Assembly (NCBI RefSeq): GCF_019457615.1
Contig: NZ_CP080414.1
Location: 1,238,501 to 1,302,500, forward strand
Direction: 5' to 3'
From: Shewanella zhangzhouensis
Lineage (GTDB): Bacteria; Pseudomonadota; Gammaproteobacteria; Enterobacterales; Shewanellaceae
Length of the DNA: 64,000 bases
Below the pieces are notes generated by a model. That model was given only the letters and a program-made list of their open reading frames with translations, ran no database searches and was not told the origin of the DNA. Shown here in pieces: positions 53,301 to 62,414 of the stretch. The position numbers were made by a program, and so were the translations under genes. Within the stretch, counting starts at the first letter, position 1. Every line of letters starts with the position of its first letter.

Positions 53301-55505
53301 ATGGTGTCTGTCCGCGAAGCACATTTCAACGATGTCGATTTCAATCTGGAAGACTGGGTGGTTCGTTATGTGGACGACGCCGAGGACGCCAGGGTGCTGC
53401 TTGAGCTGCTGCGTACTGTTCAGGCGATGCCGGTAAAGGACGCCAAGGCCCACGATGCCCTGATGTCCCGCGCCAGAGAGATGATTGAAATCCTGGCTCC
53501 CCTCAATATGGATCTGGAGACCCTGCAGGCGGCCGTGCTGTTTTCGGTGCAGGAAGCGGGGCTCTTACCCCAAGAAAAACTCATCGAAAAGTTTGGTGAC
53601 AAGCTGGGTAATCTGGTGGCCAGTGTGGTGACCATGAATGCCATCGGCAGCCTGAAACTGAGTGAGCAGTCGCGCTCGGCCGAAATGCAAATCGACAACA
53701 TCCGTAAGATGCTGCTGGCCATGGTGGAAGATGTACGCGCCGTGGTGATTAAGCTTGCCGAGCGGGTGTGTTTGCTGCGGGCGGTAAAAAATGCCGACGA
53801 AGAAACCCGGGTGCTGCTGGCCCGAGAAATCGCCGATATCTACGCGCCGCTGGCAAACCGTTTGGGGATTGGCCAGCTCAAGTGGGAGCTGGAAGATATT
53901 TCCTTCCGCTATCTGCACCCAGAAACCTACAAGGAAATCGCCAAGCAGCTCGACGGTAAGCGCATCGATCGTGAAACCTACATAGAGCAGTTTGTGAATG
54001 ACCTGCAGGCCAAGCTCGATGAAGAGCACATTCGCGCCAAGGTCTATGGCCGTCCCAAACACATTTACTCCATCTGGCGCAAGATGAAGGGCAAACACCT
54101 CAAGTTCGATGAGCTGTTTGATGTGCGCGCCGTGCGTATCGTTACCGACCGTTTGCAGGACTGCTACGGCGCTCTGGGTGTGGTGCACACCCTCTACCAT
54201 CATATTCCCCGGGAGTTTGACGACTATGTCGCCAACCCCAAGCCCAACGGCTATCAGTCCATCCACACTGTGGTGGTGGGGCCTGAAGGCAAAACCGTTG
54301 AAATTCAAATTCGTACCGAAGCCATGCATCAGGACGCCGAGCTTGGTGTTGCTGCCCACTGGAAATACAAGGAAGGCCATGCGGGCAAACAGAGCGGCTA
54401 CGAAGAGAAAATTAACTGGCTGCGTAAAATCCTGCAGTGGCAGGAAGACGTGGTGGAAAGCGGCAATCTGGTGGAAGAAATTCGCAGCCAGGTGTTTGAA
54501 GACAGGGTGTATGTATTTACCCCCTCCGGCGAAGTGGTGGACTTGCCAGCAGGCAGTACCGTGCTCGACTTTGCCTATTACATCCACTCCCAGGTTGGCC
54601 ACAAGTGTATTGGCGCCAAGGTGGATGGCCGCATCGTGCCCTTCACTTATCAGGTGGAAACCGGTGAGCGGATTGAAATCATCACCTCCAAGCACCCCAA
54701 TCCCAAGCGCGATTGGCTCAACCCCAACCTGGGGTATATCAGGACATCCCGTGCCCGCAGCAAAATCCAGCATTGGTTCAAGCAACAGGACAGGGACAAA
54801 AACCTGGCCGCCGGCCGCGAGATGCTGGAGGTTGAACTTGGCCGTGTGGGCCTGACGTTAAAAGATGCTGCCAGCGCCATAGAGCGCTTTAACATGACCA
54901 ACATGGACGACCTCTTGGCGGCCATCGGTGGCGGTGATGTGCGCCTCAATCAGGTGGTAAACCACATTCAAAGCCGGATGCGGGTGCATGAGATTTCCGA
55001 CGAAGAGGCGGTGGAAGATCTGGTCAAGAAAGGCCAGCATAAACCCATTGCCAAGACCCGGGATCAGATTGAAGTCAACGGCGTGGGTAATCTCCTAAGC
55101 CATATTGCCCAGTGCTGTCGCCCGGTGCCCGGTGATGAAATTTTCGGTTTTATCACCAAGGGCCGCGGTATTTCAGTGCACCGCGCCGACTGTGAGCAGG
55201 TAAAAGAGCTGATGCGCGCCCATCCCGAGCGGGTGGTGGACGTGGTTTGGGGAGAAAACTACTCAGGTGGCTACAAAATCCGCCTGCGGGTACTCGCCAA
55301 CGACAGAACCGGTTTACTGCGGGATTTAACCTCGGTGCTGGCGGCCGAGAAATCCAACGTGCTTGCCATGAGCAGCTCATCGGATATCAAAAACCAGACC
55401 GCCGCGATTGAGCTGGAACTCGAGCTTTACAACGTCGATGGCCTCTCGAGGGTGCTGTCGAAGCTCGGTCAGGTGGATGGCGTGATTGAGGCACGCCGCC
55501 TCTAA
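53301..55505 (+). CDS. relA: RelA, (p)ppGpp synthetase
   Basis: A 734-residue ribosome-dependent ppGpp synthetase. The N-terminal HD-type hydrolase domain has lost its catalytic HD pair (the place reads LFSVQEAG). The synthetase domain keeps the acidic EFDD signature of monofunctional RelA and NPKPNGYQSIHT. A TGS domain (about 400-465; VYVFTPSGEVVDLPAGST), the cysteine-containing ISQCCRP-like zinc region (AQCCRPVPGD) and a C-terminal ACT domain follow. I use ATG 53301 (MVSVREAHF); the family starts here. Confidence 0.97.
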   Translation: MVSVREAHFNDVDFNLEDWVVRYVDDAEDARVLLELLRTVQAMPVKDAKAHDALMSRAREMIEILAPLNMDLETLQAAVLFSVQEAGLLPQEKLIEKFGDKLGNLVASVVTMNAIGSLKLSEQSRSAEMQIDNIRKMLLAMVEDVRAVVIKLAERVCLLRAVKNADEETRVLLAREIADIYAPLANRLGIGQLKWELEDISFRYLHPETYKEIAKQLDGKRIDRETYIEQFVNDLQAKLDEEHIRAKVYGRPKHIYSIWRKMKGKHLKFDELFDVRAVRIVTDRLQDCYGALGVVHTLYHHIPREFDDYVANPKPNGYQSIHTVVVGPEGKTVEIQIRTEAMHQDAELGVAAHWKYKEGHAGKQSGYEEKINWLRKILQWQEDVVESGNLVEEIRSQVFEDRVYVFTPSGEVVDLPAGSTVLDFAYYIHSQVGHKCIGAKVDGRIVPFTYQVETGERIEIITSKHPNPKRDWLNPNLGYIRTSRARSKIQHWFKQQDRDKNLAAGREMLEVELGRVGLTLKDAASAIERFNMTNMDDLLAAIGGGDVRLNQVVNHIQSRMRVHEISDEEAVEDLVKKGQHKPIAKTRDQIEVNGVGNLLSHIAQCCRPVPGDEIFGFITKGRGISVHRADCEQVKELMRAHPERVVDVVWGENYSGGYKIRLRVLANDRTGLLRDLTSVLAAEKSNVLAMSSSSDIKNQTAAIELELELYNVDGLSRVLSKLGQVDGVIEARRL

Positions 55506-55538
55506 CGCCGGAGTCGATGAATCCTAAACCTTTCAAAC

Positions 55539-55565
55539 AAGGCTGCGTCGCAGCCTTTGTTTTTA
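55539..55565 (+). terminator. Rho-independent terminator after relA
   Basis: AAGGCTGCG-T-CGCAGCCTT is an inverted repeat followed by TGTTTTT, 34 bp past the relA stop. Confidence 0.85.
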
Positions 55566-55615
55566 ACGTGTTTTAAATCATAGCTGCGCAGAATGCACAG
55601 TAGAAGGGAATGCAA

Positions 55616-56443
55616 ATGAGCACCGAAATCAGTGCAAATGAACAGCCAAATGCTGACATCAATCCGCTGCTGGTCATTATGGCCAAATTGCGCGACCCGG
55701 AGCATGGCTGCCCCTGGGACAAGGCGCAGAGCTTCGAAACCATAGTGCCCTTTACCCTGGAAGAGGCCTATGAAGTGGCTGACACCATAGAGCGGATGGA
55801 TCTTGATGAGCTGCCGGACGAGCTTGGGGATCTCTTGTTTCAGGTGGTGTTTTATTGCCAGCTTGGCAAAGAGCAGGGACTGTTTGATTTCGATGAGGTG
55901 GTCAGACGCATCTGCGCCAAACTCACCTCCCGCCATCCGCACGTGTTTGGCGATCTTGAAGTGAGCTCCAGCAACGAGGTCAAAGATAACTGGGAAGCCA
56001 TCAAGGCCTCTGAGCGCAAAGCAAAAGACAAACATTCGGTGCTGGATGATGTGCCGGTTGGCCTGCCGGCCCTAAGCCGCGCTGCCAAAATCCAGAAACG
56101 GGTTGCCCGGGTGGGCTTTGACTGGGGCGAGCTGCCGCCGGTGGTGGCCAAGGTGGAAGAAGAAATTGCCGAGGTACTGGCCGAAGTGCAGGTGGATAAT
56201 CCCGACCCAGAGCGGGTTGCCAGCGAGATGGGCGACCTTTTGTTTGCAGTGGTGAACATGGCGCGCCATCTGGGCGTCGAGCCCGAGCAGGCGCTGCGCC
56301 GGGCGAATCAAAAGTTTGAACGCCGGTTTCGCGGCGTGGAGGAGTTGGCATCCCTGGGAGGCAGACAATTGACTGATTATTCCCTTGCCGAGCTTGATGG
56401 CTTCTGGGATCAGGTAAAAGAGCAGGAAAAATCTCCCCGTTGA
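55616..56443 (+). CDS. mazG: Nucleoside triphosphate pyrophosphohydrolase MazG
   Basis: A 275-residue protein with two MazG domains that hydrolyses NTPs to NMP and pyrophosphate. The first domain has RDPEHGCPWDKAQSF and the metal-binding ELGDLLFQVVF; the second has EEIAEVLAEV and EMGDLLFAVVNMARH. In enterobacteria it also lowers ppGpp, and here it follows relA. I choose ATG 55616, six bases after AGAAGGGA; an ATG at 55610 has no spacing. Confidence 0.95.
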   Translation: MSTEISANEQPNADINPLLVIMAKLRDPEHGCPWDKAQSFETIVPFTLEEAYEVADTIERMDLDELPDELGDLLFQVVFYCQLGKEQGLFDFDEVVRRICAKLTSRHPHVFGDLEVSSSNEVKDNWEAIKASERKAKDKHSVLDDVPVGLPALSRAAKIQKRVARVGFDWGELPPVVAKVEEEIAEVLAEVQVDNPDPERVASEMGDLLFAVVNMARHLGVEPEQALRRANQKFERRFRGVEELASLGGRQLTDYSLAELDGFWDQVKEQEKSPR

Positions 56444-56540
56444 GGTTTGTCGAAAGCACAGGGCTTTGATATACTGTCGCCCCGTCCTGGTGCTTTCTTA
56501 CAAGCACATATTTTCACACTCATATTTTCTCAGGTTCAGC

Positions 56541-58178
56541 ATGACGACAAGGTATATCTTCGTGACTGGCGGCGTGGTTTCGTCGCTGGGCAAAGGCATT
56601 GCAGCAGCATCATTGGCAGCCATTCTCGAGGCACGGGGCCTCAACGTGACCATCATGAAGCTGGATCCTTACATCAACGTTGACCCAGGTACCATGAGCC
56701 CGACACAACACGGTGAAGTGTTTGTGACTGAGGACGGCGCAGAGACGGATCTGGACCTGGGTCACTATGAGCGTTTCATCCGTACCAAGATGAACCGCCG
56801 TAACAACTTCACCACCGGCCGTATTTACGAAGAAGTTCTGCGTAAAGAGCGCCGCGGTGACTATCTGGGCGCCACCATCCAGGTTATTCCACACATCACC
56901 AACGCCATCAAGGCCAAGGTGCTGGAAGGCGGCGAAGGCCATGACGTGGCCATCGTTGAGATTGGCGGTACCGTGGGTGATATCGAATCGCTGCCGTTCC
57001 TCGAGTCTATCCGTCAGCTGGGCGTTGAACTGGGTCGTGACCGCTCCATGTTCATGCACCTGACTCTGGTGCCATTCCTCGGTGCTGCCGGCGAAGTGAA
57101 AACCAAGCCAACCCAGCACTCAGTAAAAGAACTGCGTTCTATCGGTATTGCGCCGGATATTCTGGTTTGCCGCGGTGACCGCGCCATTCCTGCCAACGAG
57201 CGAGCCAAGATTTCCCTGTTCTGTAACGTGGAAGAGCGCGCTGTTATCTCTTTGAAAGACGTTGACTCCATCTACAAGATCCCGGCACTGCTGACCTCTC
57301 AGGGTCTGGACGACCTGGTCTGCAAGCGTTTCCACCTGGAATGCAAAGAAGCCGACCTGTCTGAGTGGGAAAACGTGATTTATCAGGAAGCCAACCCCAA
57401 CGGTGAAATCACCATTGGTATGGTGGGCAAGTACATCGAGCTGCCAGACGCCTATAAGTCAGTGAACGAGGCGCTCAAGCACGCTGGCCTGAAAAACCGC
57501 GTCACTGTGAACATCAAGTACATCGATTCACAAAGCGTAGAGGCCAAAGGCGAAGAAGCCCTGGCGGGCCTCGATGGTATTCTGGTACCCGGCGGTTTCG
57601 GTGAGCGTGGCGTGGAAGGTAAAATCCTGGCCGCCAAGTATGCCCGTGAAAACGACCTGCCTTACTTCGGTATTTGCCTCGGTATGCAGGTAGCCCTTAT
57701 CGAGTTCGCCCGTAACGTGGCAGGCCTCACAGATGCGCACTCTACCGAGTTCAACAAGCAAACTCCTCATCCGGTTGTGGGTCTGATCACAGAATGGATC
57801 GACGAAGAAGGTAATATTGAGCAGCGCGACGAAGCGTCCGATCTGGGCGGCACCATGCGCCTTGGCGCACAGTTGTGTCACCTCAAGGCCGGTACTAAGG
57901 CTGCCGAAGCGTACGGCTCCGAGAGCTGTATTGAGCGTCATCGTCACCGCTACGAAGTGAACAACCACTATGTGAAGCAGTTGGAAAAAGCCGGTCTGGT
58001 ATTCAGCGGCCTGTCTTCTGACCGCAAACTGGTGGAAATGATTGAACTGCCAAACCACCCATGGTTTGTGGCTGGTCAGTTCCATCCGGAGTTTACTTCA
58101 ACACCCCGTGACGGACATCCGCTGTTCGAAGGTTTTGTGGCTGCAGCCAGAGCGCATCAAAAGCGCAGCCTGAGCTAA
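56541..58178 (+). CDS. pyrG: CTP synthase
   Basis: A 545-residue enzyme that aminates UTP to CTP with glutamine nitrogen. The N-terminal synthetase domain starts TTRYIFVTGGVVSSLGKG and contains KLDPYINVDPGTM. The C-terminal class I glutaminase has the nucleophile Cys in YFGICLGMQ and the HPEF region. ATG 56541 follows the family start; a frame beginning 75 bp earlier is unsupported. It ends with a strong terminator before eno. Confidence 0.98.
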   Translation: MTTRYIFVTGGVVSSLGKGIAAASLAAILEARGLNVTIMKLDPYINVDPGTMSPTQHGEVFVTEDGAETDLDLGHYERFIRTKMNRRNNFTTGRIYEEVLRKERRGDYLGATIQVIPHITNAIKAKVLEGGEGHDVAIVEIGGTVGDIESLPFLESIRQLGVELGRDRSMFMHLTLVPFLGAAGEVKTKPTQHSVKELRSIGIAPDILVCRGDRAIPANERAKISLFCNVEERAVISLKDVDSIYKIPALLTSQGLDDLVCKRFHLECKEADLSEWENVIYQEANPNGEITIGMVGKYIELPDAYKSVNEALKHAGLKNRVTVNIKYIDSQSVEAKGEEALAGLDGILVPGGFGERGVEGKILAAKYARENDLPYFGICLGMQVALIEFARNVAGLTDAHSTEFNKQTPHPVVGLITEWIDEEGNIEQRDEASDLGGTMRLGAQLCHLKAGTKAAEAYGSESCIERHRHRYEVNNHYVKQLEKAGLVFSGLSSDRKLVEMIELPNHPWFVAGQFHPEFTSTPRDGHPLFEGFVAAARAHQKRSLS

Positions 58179-58185
58179 TGCCAAG

Positions 58186-58219
58186 AGGCCGGTACCGCGA
58201 TGGCAGTACCGGCCTTTTT
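58186..58219 (+). terminator. Rho-independent terminator after pyrG
   Basis: AGGCCGGTAC / GTACCGGCCT with a 10-nt loop and TTTTT, eight bases past the pyrG stop. Confidence 0.92.
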
Positions 58220-58224
58220 GTTCC

Positions 58225-58254
58225 TTGTGGTTAATTATTCACCGTCACTAAATA
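58225..58254 (+). promoter_or_regulatory. Candidate eno promoter
   Basis: TTGTGG (58225-58230) and TAAATA (58249-58254) are spaced by 18 bp and follow the pyrG terminator. Transcription from here would give a leader of about 135 nt before eno. Confidence 0.45.
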
Positions 58255-58285
58255 AGCGATGGCACAAAAACATCAGAAAAATCAG

Positions 58286-58357
58286 ATACCCATATCAGGG
58301 TGCATTCAATTTGGTTCATGAGCTCATGTAGCGCTGAGATGGGTATGGGTTTTTCTT
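58286..58357 (+). promoter_or_regulatory. Attenuator-like hairpin in the eno leader
   Basis: ATACCCATATCAG (58286-58298) pairs with CTGAGATGGGTAT (58334-58346) at 12 of 13 positions. It is followed by GGGTTTTTCTTTT, the form of an intrinsic terminator. The 35-nt loop holds a further perfect palindrome, CATGAGCTCATG (58317-58328). The structure ends about 40 bp before the eno start. No known riboswitch family was recognised. Confidence 0.5.
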
Positions 58358-58397
58358 TTCAACTTAACCTTTAATTCAAGACTAAATCGAGGACATT

Positions 58398-59693
58398 ATG
58401 GCTAAGATTATCAAAGTGATCGGTCGTGAAATCATGGATTCACGCGGCAACCCAACTGTGGAAGCCGAAGTACACCTGGAAGGTGGCTTTGTGGGCATGG
58501 CAGCTGCGCCATCAGGTGCTTCTACCGGTAGCCGCGAAGCGCTGGAACTGCGTGACGGCGACAAGGCCCGTTACCTGGGTAAAGGCGTTCTGAAGGCCGT
58601 TGACAACGTAAATGGCCCTATCCGTGAAGCCCTGCTGGGTAAAGACGCCACCGCTCAGGCTGAGCTCGACGGCATCATGATCGCTCTGGACGGTACCGAG
58701 AACAAAGACAAGCTGGGCGCCAACGCCATTCTGGCTGTGTCTCTGGCCGCTGCCAAGGCCGCTGCCGCTGCAAAAGGCATCCCGCTGTACGCCCACATCG
58801 CTGAGCTGAACGGTACCCCAGGCCAGTACAGCATGCCTGTGCCTATGATGAACATCCTTAACGGTGGTGAGCACGCTGACAACAACGTGGACATCCAGGA
58901 GTTCATGGTGCAGCCAGTGAGCGCCAAGAGCTTCCGTGAAGCCCTGCGTATGGGCGCCGAGATCTTCCACAACCTGAAGAAAGTGCTGCAGTCTAAGGGT
59001 CTGAACACCGCCGTGGGTGACGAAGGTGGTTTTGCCCCTAACCTGGCTTCCAACGCCGATGCGCTGGCTGTAATCAAAGAAGCCGTTGAAGCCGCCGGTT
59101 ATAAGCTGGGCACCGACGTGACCCTGGCGCTGGACTGCGCTGCGTCTGAATTCTACAAAGACGGTCAGTACGACCTGTCTGGCGAAGGCAAGGTATTCAG
59201 CTCAAACGGTTTCTCTGATTTCCTCAAGTCACTGACCGAGCAGTACCCAATCGTGTCTATCGAAGACGGTCTGGACGAGTCTGATTGGGATGGCTGGGCT
59301 TACCAGACCAAAATCCTCGGCGACAAGGTACAGCTGGTAGGTGACGACCTGTTCGTAACCAACACCAAGATCCTGAGCCGCGGTATTGAGCAGGGCATCG
59401 GTAACTCAATCCTCATCAAGTTCAACCAGATTGGTTCTCTGACCGAAACTCTGGCCGCTATCCGCATGGCCAAAGAAGCCGGTTATACTGCCGTTATCTC
59501 TCACCGCTCAGGCGAAACCGAAGATGCGACCATTGCCGATCTGGCCGTGGGCACCGCTGCCGGTCAAATCAAGACAGGTTCTCTGTGCCGCTCTGACCGT
59601 GTTGCCAAGTACAACCAGCTGCTGCGTATCGAAGAGCAACTGGGTGAGAAAGCGCCATACCGCGGTCTGACCGAAATCAATGCCAAGGGCTAA
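58398..59693 (+). CDS. eno: Enolase
   Basis: A 431-residue glycolytic enzyme converting 2-phosphoglycerate to phosphoenolpyruvate. Conserved blocks are GREIMDSRGNPTVE, AAPSGASTG, the catalytic GDEGGFAPN, SIEDGLDESDWDG and SHRSGETED. In many gammaproteobacteria it is also part of the RNA degradosome. The pyrG-eno-ftsB order is conserved. Codon use is strongly biased, as expected for a highly expressed gene. Confidence 0.98.
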   Translation: MAKIIKVIGREIMDSRGNPTVEAEVHLEGGFVGMAAAPSGASTGSREALELRDGDKARYLGKGVLKAVDNVNGPIREALLGKDATAQAELDGIMIALDGTENKDKLGANAILAVSLAAAKAAAAAKGIPLYAHIAELNGTPGQYSMPVPMMNILNGGEHADNNVDIQEFMVQPVSAKSFREALRMGAEIFHNLKKVLQSKGLNTAVGDEGGFAPNLASNADALAVIKEAVEAAGYKLGTDVTLALDCAASEFYKDGQYDLSGEGKVFSSNGFSDFLKSLTEQYPIVSIEDGLDESDWDGWAYQTKILGDKVQLVGDDLFVTNTKILSRGIEQGIGNSILIKFNQIGSLTETLAAIRMAKEAGYTAVISHRSGETEDATIADLAVGTAAGQIKTGSLCRSDRVAKYNQLLRIEEQLGEKAPYRGLTEINAKG

Positions 59694-59723
59694 TCGCCTG
59701 ATAAAATTTGATTGAATGTGCAA

Positions 59724-59750
59724 AAGGCCACCCCCAAGGTGGCCTTTTTT
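59724..59750 (+). terminator. Rho-independent terminator after eno
   Basis: AAGGCCACC-CCCAA-GGTGGCCTT followed by TTTT, 30 bp past the eno stop. Confidence 0.92.
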
Positions 59751-59794
59751 GTTGTAATATCTCCCCAAATTCACCCAATCACTGCAATTCTTCC

Positions 59795-60112
59795 ATGAAG
59801 CCATTCGTTCTGGTTCTCTTTGCCTTGCTGGCGTTGCTCCAGTACCGGCTGTGGTTTGGCGAAAATAGCCTTACCGAGTACTTCACCCTGAAAGACAGGA
59901 TAAGCCATCAGCAATCCGGTAATGCCGAGTTGCTGGAACGCAATGAGGTACTGAAAGAAGAAATTCAGGACCTGAAAAGTGGTACAGAGGCGCTGGAAGA
60001 GCGGGCCCGTAATGAACTTGGGTTGATTGAACAGGGTGAAACTTTCTTCCGGGTTGTGGGTAACGATAGTCGTAGTACCCGCTCACAGGAACAGTCACAG
60101 GATAATCAATGA
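59795..60112 (+). CDS. ftsB: Cell division protein FtsB
   Basis: A 105-residue bitopic protein with one N-terminal helix (about residues 3-20) and a periplasmic coiled coil (about 28-70). It forms the FtsQBL complex of the divisome. The RARNELGLIEQGETFFRV segment is a family hallmark. ATG 59795 is chosen by homology; a longer frame starts upstream in the eno terminator. It overlaps ispD by 4 bp (ATGA). Confidence 0.94.
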   Translation: MKPFVLVLFALLALLQYRLWFGENSLTEYFTLKDRISHQQSGNAELLERNEVLKEEIQDLKSGTEALEERARNELGLIEQGETFFRVVGNDSRSTRSQEQSQDNQ

Positions 60113-60843
60113 ATTCTCAACCAGGCTCCAGTGGCTGCATTGTCGCCATAGTTCCGGCGGCCGGTATTGGCAGTCGTATGGGGGCCACTATCCCCAAGCA
60201 ATACCTGCCGTTATTGGATAAACCTATTCTGGCTCATACCCTGCAAAGGCTGCTCTCGCACCCGGCCATCGATAAGGTCATAGTCGCCCTGTCGGCCGAA
60301 GATAGCTGGTTTGACAGTTTGGCTGAGGCGCACAGCCCCAAGCTTACCCGGGTACTGGGCGGAAAAGAGCGCGCCGATTCGGTATTGGCAGCCCTTTCTG
60401 CATTGCCGGATAACAGCGATGCCTGGGCGCTGGTGCATGATGCCGCCAGGCCCTGTTTGACCCATGGTGACATAGATGCGCTGCTTGAGAGTCGGCAGCA
60501 CTTCCCACAAGGGGCGATACTCGCCATGCCGGTGCGGGATACCATGAAGCGGGCGGCGAAGGATGGCAGCATAGACGCCACAGTCTGCCGCGAAGCCCTC
60601 TGGCATGCATTAACGCCGCAGCTGTTTCCGGCAACGAGCTTGAAACAGAATCTGGAGCAGGCGCTGGCCGCCGGTGTTTCTATCACCGACGAGGCGTCGG
60701 CGATGGAGTGGGCCGGAGTGCATCCGGGGCTGGTCAGTGGCCGTGCCGACAACATCAAGGTTACCCACCCGGATGATTTACAGCTGGCGGCCCTATTTTT
60801 AGAAGCCCAGCAGGTTCTTCAGGCCCAGCAGCAAAATACTTAA
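60109..60843 (+). CDS. ispD: 2-C-methyl-D-erythritol 4-phosphate cytidylyltransferase
   Basis: A 244-residue nucleotidyltransferase of the MEP isoprenoid pathway. The CTP-binding PAAGIGSRMG, KQYLPL, HDAARPCL and TDEASAMEW motifs are present. The ATGA overlap with ftsB and a 9-bp gap to ispF indicate one operon. Confidence 0.97.
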   Translation: MNSQPGSSGCIVAIVPAAGIGSRMGATIPKQYLPLLDKPILAHTLQRLLSHPAIDKVIVALSAEDSWFDSLAEAHSPKLTRVLGGKERADSVLAALSALPDNSDAWALVHDAARPCLTHGDIDALLESRQHFPQGAILAMPVRDTMKRAAKDGSIDATVCREALWHALTPQLFPATSLKQNLEQALAAGVSITDEASAMEWAGVHPGLVSGRADNIKVTHPDDLQLAALFLEAQQVLQAQQQNT

Positions 60844-60852
60844 GGAATTTCC

Positions 60853-61335
60853 ATGAAAATCAGGATTGGCCACGGTTTTGATGTGCACAAGTTTGGCGCA
60901 GACCGTCCACTCATTCTCTGCGGCGTCGAAGTGCCTTACGACACAGGACTTATTGCCCATTCCGATGGCGACGTGGTGCTGCATGCCATCAGCGATGCCA
61001 TCCTGGGTGCCATGGCACAGGGTGATATCGGCAAGCACTTTCCCGACACCGATGCTGCCTATGAAGGGGCCGACAGCCGTGTGCTGTTACGTCACTGCTT
61101 TAAGCTTGCCCAGGAGCGAGGCTTTGCCATTGGCAACCTGGATGTGACCATCATCGCCCAGGCCCCAAAGATGTTACCCCACATCGAGGCCATGCGTGCT
61201 GTGTTGGCGGACGATCTGCAAACTGAGCTTAATAATATCAACGTAAAAGCGACCACTACCGAGAAGCTTGGCTTCACCGGTCGCAAAGAAGGCATCGCCG
61301 TGGAAGCTGTGGTGTTGATGGAGAATGTGAAATGA
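60853..61335 (+). CDS. ispF: 2-C-methyl-D-erythritol 2,4-cyclodiphosphate synthase
   Basis: A 160-residue trimeric zinc enzyme of the MEP pathway. The metal site GHGFDVH and the HSDGDVVLHAISDAILGA block are intact, as is the FPDTDAAYEGADS loop. It follows ispD and overlaps truD by 4 bp. Confidence 0.98.
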   Translation: MKIRIGHGFDVHKFGADRPLILCGVEVPYDTGLIAHSDGDVVLHAISDAILGAMAQGDIGKHFPDTDAAYEGADSRVLLRHCFKLAQERGFAIGNLDVTIIAQAPKMLPHIEAMRAVLADDLQTELNNINVKATTTEKLGFTGRKEGIAVEAVVLMENVK

Positions 61336-62414
61336 CTGAGCTGACTTATCTCTACGGCAAGCCGGCTGTAAGCGCCGATATCCGCACCCACAACAGCGAT
61401 TTCCAGGTAAAGGAAATCCTCCCGTTCCTGCCCGAAGGTGAGGGCGAGCACCACCTGCTCCATATCCGTAAAGATGGGTTAAACACAGCTCAGGTGGCGG
61501 AGATGATTTCCAAATTTGCCAAGGTCCATCCCAAAGAAGTGACCTTTGCCGGCCAAAAGGACAAAAACGCCATTACCGAGCAGTGGTTTGGCGTACGTAT
61601 TCCCGGTAAGGAAACCCCTGACTGGGCCGCCATGAGCAATGAGCAGATGCAGGTGCTGTCGTTTGCCCGCCATGGTAAGAAGCTGCGCACCGGCGCGCTC
61701 TCAGGCAACCGCTTTACCCTGGTACTGCGCAATGTTTCCGACCCTGAGACGCTGGTTGCAAGGCTCGAGCAGGTGCGTTCTGGCGGTGTGCCCAATTATT
61801 TTGGCGAGCAACGTTTTGGCCATGACGGTGGCAATCTGGTTAAGGCGCGGCAGATGTTCGAAGGCCGCAAGGTCAAAGACAGAAACAAGCGCAGCCTGTA
61901 TCTCTCAGCGGTGCGCTCAGAGCTTTTCAATCAGGTGGCCAGCGCGCGTCTGGCGCGTTTTGGCGCCGCGCCCATCGAGGGTGATTGTGTAATGCTTTCT
62001 GGCTCACGCAGCTTTTTTACCGCTGAAAGCTGGGATGACACCCTGAATAAGCGTCTCGCCGAGCAGGACATCCAGTTGTCGGCGCCCCTGTGGGGCCGCG
62101 GTGAGATGCTCGCCAGGGGCGAGGCCGGCGAGTTTGAGTCTGAGGTGCTGGCGCCGTATGCACTCGAGCGCGATGGTCTTGAAAAAGAAGGCCTAACCCA
62201 AGAGCGCCGTGCACTGCTGCTCCGTCCTGAGCAGCTTAGCTTTAAAGTGGATGGCGATACCCTGACCCTGGATTTCTGCCTGCCTGCCGGTGCTTTTGCC
62301 ACCAGTGTGCTCAGAGAGCTTTGCGAATACACAGACGTGAAAGAGCTGGAGTGGCGCCGGGCGGTGGCCGAGCGTCAGGCTCAGGAGGCAGCCAATGCGC
62401 CTGTTGGTGAGTAA
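61332..62414 (+). CDS. truD: tRNA pseudouridine-13 synthase TruD
   Basis: A 360-residue pseudouridine synthase that modifies U13 of tRNA-Glu. The catalytic aspartate is in FAGQKDKNAITEQ, with GVPNYFGEQRFGHDG and the TRUD insertion domain downstream. It overlaps ispF (ATGA) and surE (20 bp), consistent with tight coupling. Confidence 0.96.
   Translation: MTELTYLYGKPAVSADIRTHNSDFQVKEILPFLPEGEGEHHLLHIRKDGLNTAQVAEMISKFAKVHPKEVTFAGQKDKNAITEQWFGVRIPGKETPDWAAMSNEQMQVLSFARHGKKLRTGALSGNRFTLVLRNVSDPETLVARLEQVRSGGVPNYFGEQRFGHDGGNLVKARQMFEGRKVKDRNKRSLYLSAVRSELFNQVASARLARFGAAPIEGDCVMLSGSRSFFTAESWDDTLNKRLAEQDIQLSAPLWGRGEMLARGEAGEFESEVLAPYALERDGLEKEGLTQERRALLLRPEQLSFKVDGDTLTLDFCLPAGAFATSVLRELCEYTDVKELEWRRAVAERQAQEAANAPVGE

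Noticed and set aside
53565..54785. Long open frame of about 400 codons antisense to relA
   Set aside because: It is a GC-driven shadow of relA, with a histidine- and glycine-rich composition, no domain and no ribosome-binding site.
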